Shown one piece after another: positions 43,212 to 50,859 of a stretch of 50,859 nucleotides of DNA (position 1 is the stretch's first letter; every line of letters starts with the position of its first letter). Source of the DNA: Trichinella spiralis (taxonomy: Eukaryota > Nematoda > Enoplea > Trichinellida > Trichinellidae); the NCBI GenBank assembly GCA_000181795.3, contig CM012955.1, positions 4,010,264-4,061,122 on the forward strand, given 5' to 3'. Under the pieces are notes generated by a model, which did no database searches, had not been told where the DNA came from, and saw only the letters and a list, made by a program, of their open reading frames with translations. A program made the translations under genes and the position numbers.

Positions 43212-45098
43212 TTAAGTACTTCTGCCATCCCCATCATCATCATTGATCATTTCTGCAATAGACACTGCCATGTCGCTAAAATTTGCATTAATGTCGTTGT
43301 CTAACTTTCCACTGCAGGAGTCAAAGAATTGAAACTGATCATTGTTTAACTGCAAACCATGCTGAGTTAGTGAATTCACAACTGCTGAATCCACAGCAAT
43401 AGTTTTCATATCCTTGATGTTCTGCATAGAATTCCGTTGAGTGACAGGCTGCTGCAACTGCGGCCCGGGCAGATTGCTCATTCCTTGCAACAACGCAGGA
43501 TCTAATGGCTTTCTCTCCTGGCGTTCAAGTATGATAGGAAGTGTTTGATTATTGTCGACAATGTGAATCAATTTAGGCTCAGTTTTTTCTTCACTTTTCT
43601 TGCCTCTATCAACTCTATCTCCATTTTCAATTATGTCATTGGATATTTCTTTTACAGAGGCTCCCGTGCTACTGCAATCTGTACTGATAATCCTACATAT
43701 CTGTTCACTGCCTGAATCAGTTGATTGAAATTGAGCATTGCGTGCCTGCAAAGCATTCTCAGTTTGTGGATTCACAGTTGCTGAATTTGTAGAAGCAGTT
43801 TTCATTTTTTGGATGTTCTTCACAGACCTCTGCTGAGTGACGTGTTGCCGTAACTGCGGCTTCAGCTGGTTATTCATTCTTTGCAGCAATGCAGGGTCGA
43901 ATGTCCTTCTCACCCGGCGTTCAATCACAATAGGAAGTGTTTGACCATTTTCGACAACCTGAAGCAATGCTGGATTCATCTTTTCCTCTCTTTCATTGTA
44001 TATGTGAACTCTATTAGCATTTTCTTTATTGACGTTGGTTATTTCCTTTACAGTGGTTTCCTTGTTGCTGTAATCTATACCTTTAATGCTGTATATCTGT
44101 TCACTGCAAGAATCAATTGATTGAAATTGGCCATTTCTTGGTTGAAAATCATGCGCATTTAGCGAATTTATAATCATTAGGTGCCCAGCAAAAATGTTCA
44201 CTTCCTTGATATTTTTTACAGACTTCTGTTGATTGACGTGCTGCGTGAACTGCGGTCCCAACAGATTGTTCATTTTTTGCAGCAATGCAGGGTCTAATGA
44301 CTTTCTCACCCGGCGTTCAATCACAATAGGAGGTGTTTGATTATTGTCTGCATTCTGAAGCAATTCAGATTCCATTTTGTCTTCACATTCTTGATCTCCA
44401 TCAACTCTATCGCCATTTTCATTATTGTCGTTGGATGTTTCTTTTGCGGTGGCTCCCATACTACTGCAATCTGTACTTATAATCCTGCATATGTGTCTAC
44501 TGAAAGAGTCAGTTGATTGAAACTGATCATTGTTCAGCTGCATAGCTTGCTGAGCTTGTGGATGCTCTACCGTTGAATCTTCAGCCAGAATATTCATTCT
44601 TTTGATGTTCTCTACAGAATTCTGTTGAGTAGCGTGCCGCCTGAACTGCGGCCCCAACAGATTGTTCATTTTTTGCAGCAATGCAGGGTCTAATGACTTT
44701 CTCACCCGGCGTTCAATCACAATAGGAGATGTTTGGCTATTTTCGCTCCCCTGAAGCAATGCTGGCTTCGTTTTTTTCTCACTTTCCTTATCTCCCTCAA
44801 CTTTATCACCATTCTTATCAATGACGTCGTGTGTTTCTTTCGCAGTGGCTCCCATGTTACTGCAGTCTTTGCTTACTGTGCGGTATATTTCTCCACTGCC
44901 TGAATCAACTGACTGAAATTTGTCATTGTTTGTCTGCAAACCGTGCTGTGCTAGTGGATTCACAACCGTTGAATCTCCAGCATAAATGTTCACTTCATTG
45001 ATGTTCTTCATAGACTTTCGTTTGAAGATACGCTGCCGCAGCTGTGATCCCAGGGCTTTGATCATTCTTTGTAGAAATGCTGGGTATAATTTCTTCTT
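43212..45098 (-). repeat. Five in-frame 396-bp repeats in the MICAL last exon
   Basis: The motif (D/Y)PA(L/F)LQ begins at protein residues 715, 847, 979, 1111 and 1243, exactly 132 residues apart each time. Each later unit reads like [20 protein letters not shown], then QHVTQQ-SVKNIK, then [26 protein letters not shown] and ENGDRVDGD. Copies 2-5 are closely related; copy 1 is more diverged and the C-terminal end of copy 5 drifts. A second PALLQ-like element recurs 25 residues before the main one at the same spacing. The repeat is polar, rich in N, Q, S, D and E, and probably disordered. Confidence 0.9.
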
Positions 45099-47792
45099 TG
45101 CGCTACTCGTCGTGCTCTTGCACTTCATGTGATTGTTATTTAGCGTCTGCCGTAATGCTGTGTCTGCTTTTATTACTGTGGTTCTCTCACTGTTTAGGCG
45201 CCACCTTTGGCTTTCATCATTCTCATTTGCAGTTTTTTGCTGAGACTTTTCTTTCGCTTTTAGCCCCTCAACTGATGCGTTTTTGCTAACGTCAGTGGGC
45301 TGAATTCCGTTATGCACACTTTTTTCCATCCACTCTTCTGATTTTGTTTGTCCCATTGTTAATACCATTGTCGGTGTTGAGGAGCTTTCTTCTTCAATTT
45401 TCTGTTTGATTTTGGACAGATATTCACATACTTGCTCATAATCTTTTGGATCATCTGGCGCTTCGATGCCCCACAATGATCTCACTGTCTGAAAACATAG
45501 TTCCAAATTTGCACTTAATTCTGACGGTGTACTGACCGCAATTTCTTTTGCTTTTTGACGTATGTAATGACATATGATCATGCCTAAAATAGTGCCATTG
45601 TTGAACAGTGACATCAAGTCATTCAGACGTCGATGATGAAACGCAAATGTGTTTTGTAGCCAGTTAAACAAGGCGTTGAGTTGCTGAAATTTTACATCTT
45701 CAGTATAGCTAACAGATGGCAGGGAATACTGTTCTTCTATTAAGAATCCATGGCTGTCTGAACTGAGTAAAGGAGGCATCTGTAAATTTCCAAACTGTAA
45801 CAAAATTGAAATAATCAAATCAACACTCTATAAATGTAACCTGATTTGGAAGTGGAAGATTATCAGTCAGGTAATAGCGGGTGCATGGATTTATTGTGTA
45901 ATTTGCAACATTTCCTTGCAATGTGCATGGTGTAACCTGAGTCAAAAGCTGGTAATTGCATTCTTTCTCAGCCAGCAATTCTAATATCGGCCGTCCGCAG
46001 CCAAAACTGCGAATCATCCACGCAGCATCAAGAGCACTCATGAAACCTCTTCCAATGCTTGAACCACTGTTCCAAATCGGCTGTAAAATTATGAAACATT
46101 TATAAATATGAATGAAATTAATGGTTAAATGAGCAGGAAAATAGCACAAATTTTCCAATACTTTTTGCAGACTGTCACCAACGAGAGCCAATAGCAGAGG
46201 CCTACCCTGCTTGTATTCAAATCTTGAGGAATGTTCAGCTTTGAAAAAAGATGTAAAACTAAACATGGTTACATCTGGCAGATTGTTTTCATTCAGAGCA
46301 AATTCTAAATTCATTGCTAAATTGTTTGTTGCAAAATTCACCCCATCTAACACATAAGCCAACAATTTCTCATGACAAATATTCTTTTCGTCCAAAAGTT
46401 CTAGATCTTGGTCATCATTCTACAAAATATTTTTTGAAAAATCATTTCTGTGTATGATTTAAGAAATATTTAAAAGTTGTAATAAAAGATATGGCAATCA
46501 ACTCACTTGAACAATAATTCCTCGGTTAAGCAGATTTTGTTTTTTAGCTGTCATTGTAAAGTGATGCATATCCCCCTTGTGATAGGTGAAGTTTTCCAAC
46601 TCAATACCTGTATTTGCTTTCAGTTTTCGAAGGAAATTCAGGCCGTTGAAATATGACATATCATACAGACATTCGTTCATGAGTCCTTCCATTTTAGTAT
46701 TATTGTTAATAAAATTTGCTGTTATACCAATCGAAGATCTTTCTTGAAATTCTTTATATGAAAAGCCTTAATTTTGATTAAAAGTCAGAGAGCAAAATCT
46801 ATAATGCGAATTATTATAATTATTAACGTCTCACCTGTCACTGTATTTTGCTTTCCGCTGGCATCGATGAGAACGTTGAACTGATAATCAGCTAAAACAT
46901 GATTTTCAGGAATCAATGCTGCTTTCCAACCAGATACTAAATTACTTTCAGATTAGAAAAAATCACATAGATATACTGAAAAATGAAAAATTGAATTACT
47001 TTCACCATTGCTATTCATCTTAGGTTCAATGAGTTTATAAAACGCAACATTTTCATAAACTTCTACGCCCACAAGCAGTGCCACTTTTAATAAAATTAAC
47101 TGCAGTGATGAAACACCTTACAATGCAACAATTTAACGTTTACAAAAATGCCAATATCAGAAAAATCAGTTGTTCATTACTTATGTGAGTAGTAGAGCCA
47201 ACACTGAATTTTGGGTATAAGATCCTGGCCCCTAAGTTCTTTAAATCTTCTTTGGCATATGGCCATAAATGCAGCAAATTGTTGCGCACAAATGATTCTC
47301 TCTTCTCAAGCACAAAAACCTTCGCGCCAAGGAAGGCACACTCTATGGCCAAACGCAATCCACATGGACCAGCACCAACCACTAGCACCTTTATAATAGT
47401 AATGCACTGTTTAGCGCATTAAACAAAGATATCATTGGTTTATAATTACTCTTAAATCTTTTCCAGCTTGCTGATTTAAGTATTCTTTGTTCATATACCG
47501 TTTATCCAACATTTCCCAAAGTTGTTTCACTTTCCACCAATTGAACTTGTCTCTAATGCTAAACATTACATTTACATTCATTTCATAATCATGCAAATGC
47601 TAATAAAAATCAAACTGAATCCTGAAAATAATTTCAAACAGCTTACCTTTTGTAAAACTCGTAATTGTCAGAACGATTTGCTTTACACAAGCTAATCAGC
47701 TGACCATAGGCTACCAAAGCTGATTCTAACGTGGAGGCTTCAATAAACATCTTCATAGCTGTACGTAAACATTCAGTTTCAGTACGTTCCAT
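43212..47792 (-). CDS. MICAL: MICAL-type flavin monooxygenase with five-repeat C-terminal tail
   Basis: MICAL oxidises actin methionines with FAD and NADPH, driving filament disassembly. Nine exons fit: 47792-47647, 47558-47450, 47388-47181, 47116-47006, 46936-46835, 46766-46507, 46419-46162, 46080-45841 and 45794-43212, giving 1338 aa. The monooxygenase has [10 protein letters not shown] (GAGPCG 90-95), [37 protein letters not shown], the FAD GD motif LLLALVGDS near 393 and [19 protein letters not shown] diverged CH domain follows (about 518-613, [12 protein letters not shown] to KIKQKIEEE). The usual LIM and C-terminal domains are absent. The 2.6-kb last exon instead encodes five 132-residue repeats (about 711-1338) up to a TAA. 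The ATG at 47790-47792 was chosen as the only in-frame one before the conserved block; the acceptor at about 47819 suggests a 5'UTR exon. Codon use is AT-rich. Confidence 0.93.
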
Positions 47793-48905
47793 GCTCAGTC
47801 TTGAAATTAAACGTGTAGCTAAAAACAAAAGAAAATTTTGTAAATAAAATACGTTTAGATGATCGTCATTTAGAGAATAGTCGTATGAAAAGCTGAACAT
47901 TTATAATGAAGCATTAATTATCTAAATCAAGGAAATGCATTATCGAAATTAAGCAAAACATCTTACCGTATTCCACTTACCGAAACTGTTCTCTAACTGA
48001 GAATGGAAAAGGTAGCGGACTGAAAATTATTCCTGTGATAAACTTTTAAAGTTACAATTGTTTAAATTTAAAATGTTTGAATGTTCAAGGTTATTTTAAA
48101 ATGTACTTTAAAATACATCTCCATTTCAAAGTAAACGGGAATTATTTTTGATCTTTATTATTTATTAAATTTTATTATTAATAAATCGATTACTATTTAT
48201 TAAAATTCCAAATTTACTATTGTTGTACTTTTAATTCAATACAAGAAACGTAAGTATTAAATTAAAATAAAATTTACGCAGACAGTGAGAAATACATCCT
48301 AATTTGTGCTGAAATAAGATAAAATTAATTAGAAAACAAAAAGTTAATAATTACGATTTTATTTTTATTTGCTTAAGAGAAAGGAAACTGAAACAATGCA
48401 AAACAATGTAAACAATTGAAAAATGTAACAAACCGTCATGAAATACATGGAGAATTAATGTTTGATTTGCAAAGTATTTTAATGTTCAATGTAAATGTAT
48501 TTTCATTTGTTTTTCCATCAACAAAGCATTTTTATTAAGATAAAAAATATATTCACAAGTAAAATTTAATAAAATCAACATACATAAATACATGCATGCA
48601 TATATACATAGAAGAATTTCACACACACACACACACACGTGTAATAAAAATAAACAATTATGATTATGGATGTTTAAAAATAATTATTCGCGTAATCATT
48701 ATTTTAAAATTATTGTAAATTTGAAAGAAAATTTTTCCAAATTTTGCATCACTATAATGACTTTCTTGATGAGAACGATTCTTTCTTTGGTCATGACTTT
48801 TTCTTACAACTGTTTATGATGTTCCAGTATCTTTAAAGTATATATTGATCAAATCAAGCAAATAAGTAAAATTGACAACATTATTTCGACTTTACAGAAT
48901 AGATT
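47793..48905. other. MICAL upstream region with possible noncoding first exon
   Basis: On the minus strand an acceptor (tttttag) at about 47819-47825 precedes the MICAL start. Two donor-like sites, GTAAGTGG and GTAAGATG, lie close together near 47966-47982. A 5'UTR exon ending there with an intron of about 150 bp is plausible. The rest is AT-rich; a CA microsatellite occurs at 48623-48640. Confidence 0.4.
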
Positions 48906-49494
48906 TCACTTTTGCCTATTTTTAGCTGCCGATTTTTGTTTTAAATTAATCTGCATTTTAAAAGTGACTTTACGTTGTGCAGGAGATACTCCCAAGCCAT
49001 TTTCTTGATACCAAATAGCCTCTGTAGTGCTTAATTGATTTCGATCATTCAAATTGACGCTGTGATTATATTTCTTTAACGGTTTTGCAGACTTTTTGTT
49101 TTTTTCATTGCTGAACAATGGAGACTTTTTATCATGGTAATTAGGCTTTATATTCAGAAATAGAAAACTATTTTCATCATCATCATCATCATAATCGTCT
49201 CCCACTGATACTTGGCAGCTGCTGTCTTTTAGATTGGAATTGTTGAAAATCAGCTCGAAAAAATGCGAAATTGCGAAATCGACATCTCATAAAGACATAC
49301 AAATGATTTGGCGTCATCTTTGCTTTTGAATTGTATTTTGATCTTTGATTTTTGTTTATCCGTTTATATTTACTAAAACCTTCTTGATCTGGAAATGAAA
49401 TTTTGAACGGTGTCTTTGGAGAATACCAACGAAAAAGAAAATAAGAAGTGAAATAGAAACGATAGTGAGCGCAACGTGGTGCCCCCATTTCTAG
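48906..49494 (-). CDS. Unrecognised open frames, possible small gene
   Basis: Two overlapping minus-strand frames are open here. The first starts with an ATG at 49488, just after an acceptor-like 'tttactag', and encodes 99 basic, aromatic residues. The second runs to a stop at 48906 and includes an acidic run (GDDYDDDDDENS) followed by about 85 basic polar residues ending AAKNRQK. The two frames overlap between about 49189 and 49300, so one gene could use both only through splicing I cannot place. No family is recognised. It could be the 3' exons of a gene starting further right, or chance. Confidence 0.3.
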
Positions 49495-49833
49495 TAAATA
49501 AAACAGTTACCGGATACTACGCATAAAACTCCGGTCATAAGACCCTCACAAAGTATCTATCGCACACTTCCCATCTCCAAACCGGCGATGATGCAACTAA
49601 AAAGATATCAGCAGCTCAAGAAGCTTCTGTTGTGTGAGATGTTAGAACATTCCTACCGAATCTACCGAAACCAGTGCCCTGCAGCGATAGCAGACGAAGA
49701 AGCAAATTGATGTATCATTTGAAGAGATAGCCATGGTTAAAAACGGAGCCTCGACGAGCGTTCAACTCGCCGATCAGAAAAAAATAAGGAAAGTAATGGC
49801 CCTGAAGACTACGGATACTAAAGGAAAGGCGCC
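49495..49833. other. Region flanking the right-hand tandem repeat
   Basis: More GC-rich than its surroundings, with two short plus-strand frames: 40 residues from ATG 49588 and 42 residues from ATG 49733, the latter ending in a basic RRARRS just inside the repeat. No family is recognised; it may be repeat-derived. Confidence 0.3.
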
Positions 49834-50859
49834 GGCTATGAGAAGAGCGCGTAGGTCATAAGAAAATCTGCCGCTGACATTTCTGTGATACATTACACCT
49901 AATATTACTGTGCATTCTGATGAATCACCTTAAATTTCCATACTTTTCGCATTACTACAACCCATTTTTTCAATTTTTTACCGTTTACATGTTTGTCATC
50001 CTTATTTTTCAATAACCAAAGCTTTCTATGAATCTGTTGTTTCGAGTTGCATGATTTTACCTAATTAATGTACAATTAAAGTGCATTACAACTCATATTG
50101 CATTTACATTCCCTTTTTTGCATACTAGCATGGTGGTGCGTTGCTTCGCATTTCGTCCAAAATTTGCTCGAGTAGTCTCTTTTCGCTCACACCGATTGTG
50201 ATTGGCAGATAAACAATTTTCAATTCCTCGATGGTCTCTTTTCGCTCACGCCGAACATGATTGCTTGGCACGGAATTTTCCAATTGCTCGACCGAGTCTC
50301 TTTTAGCTCACGCCGGCCGTTATTTACAAACGAGATTAGTGGAATGAAATCAGTTATGAGAAGAGCGCGTAGGTCAGAAGAAGATCTGCCCCTCACATTT
50401 CTGTGACACATTACACGCATATTACTGTACATTTTGATGACCACCTTAAATTTCCATACTTTTCGTATATACACTCATTTTTTCATTTTTTACCGTTTAC
50501 CTGTTTGTCATTCTTATTTTTTAACAAAAAATGCTTTCTATGAATCCGTTGTTTCCAGTTGCATGATTTTAACTAATTAATGGACAATTAAAGTGCCTTA
50601 CACGCATATTGCCTTTACCTTCCCCTTTTTTTGCCTACTAACGGGGGGGGGGGGCGGTGGCTTCCCAATTTCCCCCCAAAAAATTGGCTCCCAGGAATCC
50701 TCTTTTTCGTTTCCGCCCAATCCCGGGATTGGGAAGAAAACAGAAAGGCACCAACTGCCTCCGATGGATCTCCTTTTTCCCCTTCCCGCCAAACATGGAA
50801 TTGCTTTGGGCATGGAATTTTTTCCCAGATTTGCTTCCGACGCGGAAGTCCTCCTTTTA
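49834..50859. repeat. Tandem repeat of about 518 bp, two copies, running off the contig
   Basis: The motif 'atgagaagagcgcgtaggtc' occurs at 49838 and again at 50356. The following several hundred bases align throughout, including 'ccttaaatttccatactttt' and 'agttgcatgattttaa'-like blocks. Copy 2 ends at the window edge. From about 50605 copy 2 is distorted by lengthened homopolymers (twelve G at 50643-50654, runs of C, T and A), which looks like poor-quality read-end sequence and not divergence. Confidence 0.8.
50175..50335. repeat. Sub-repeat of about 60 bp nested in the 518-bp unit
   Basis: The block 'gtctcttttcgctcac' begins at 50175, 50234 and, with one change, 50296, each preceded by 'tgctcga' or 'cctcga'. 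Three sub-units of 59-62 bp therefore lie inside the larger repeat. Confidence 0.75.

Overview
This AT-rich window carries genes split by many short introns (most 50-70 bp) and looks like an invertebrate animal chromosome. A nematode is my best guess. The calmodulin-like gene resembles, from memory, the Caenorhabditis CAL-1/CAL-2 type, and several start codons sit just behind good splice acceptors, as with 5'UTR introns or spliced leaders. XRCC1 and MICAL would fit an early-branching nematode better than Caenorhabditis, but the species cannot be named from the sequence. Exon boundaries were worked out by eye from splice signals, reading-frame phase and remembered protein families. In the multi-exon genes, exon lengths and phases were checked and agree.

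Layout. 1-3990: degenerate tandem array with units of about 1-1.4 kb. 3991-5450: unassigned, weak open frames. 5451-6612 (-): NAXE, NAD(P)HX epimerase. 7735-8447 (+): Rab GTPase with a natural Gln-to-Leu change in switch II. 8930-9892 (+): intronless TMEM231. 9893-15732: long intergenic stretch. 15733-16861 (+): calmodulin-like four-EF-hand protein. 16862-22201: long AT-rich intergenic stretch. 22202-24716 (+): Ras-like GTPase of RASD/Rhes type with a CAAX box. 24993-26319 (-): secreted orphan protein with a five-arginine site. 26972-28347 (-): ATG5. 30180-32282 (+): XRCC1 with one BRCT domain and a duplicated exon-intron-exon module in its tail. 32741-40208 (-): full-length long-type ABCC/MRP transporter in 25 exons. 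41084-41724: MITE with terminal inverted repeats. 43212-47792 (-): MICAL-type flavin monooxygenase whose usual LIM-containing tail is replaced by five 132-residue repeats. 48906-49494 (-): unrecognised open frames. 49834-50859: nested tandem repeats that degrade into apparently poor sequence at the contig end.

The genes are ordinary single-copy cell genes in mixed orientation, not an operon or island. They cover metabolite repair (NAXE), vesicle and Ras-type signalling (Rab, RASD-like, calmodulin-like), the ciliary gate (TMEM231), autophagy (ATG5), DNA single-strand break repair (XRCC1), export (ABCC) and actin redox control (MICAL). XRCC1 and ABCC converge, as do the Ras-like gene and the secreted orphan. 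ATG5 and XRCC1 diverge.

The most unusual features are the perfectly phased five-copy repeat tail of MICAL, the duplicated module in XRCC1 with two equal-length stop-free introns, two GC-AG introns in neighbouring genes, the Rab Gln-to-Leu site and the secreted orphan. I found no CRISPR array, rRNA, tRNA or recognisable virus-like element.
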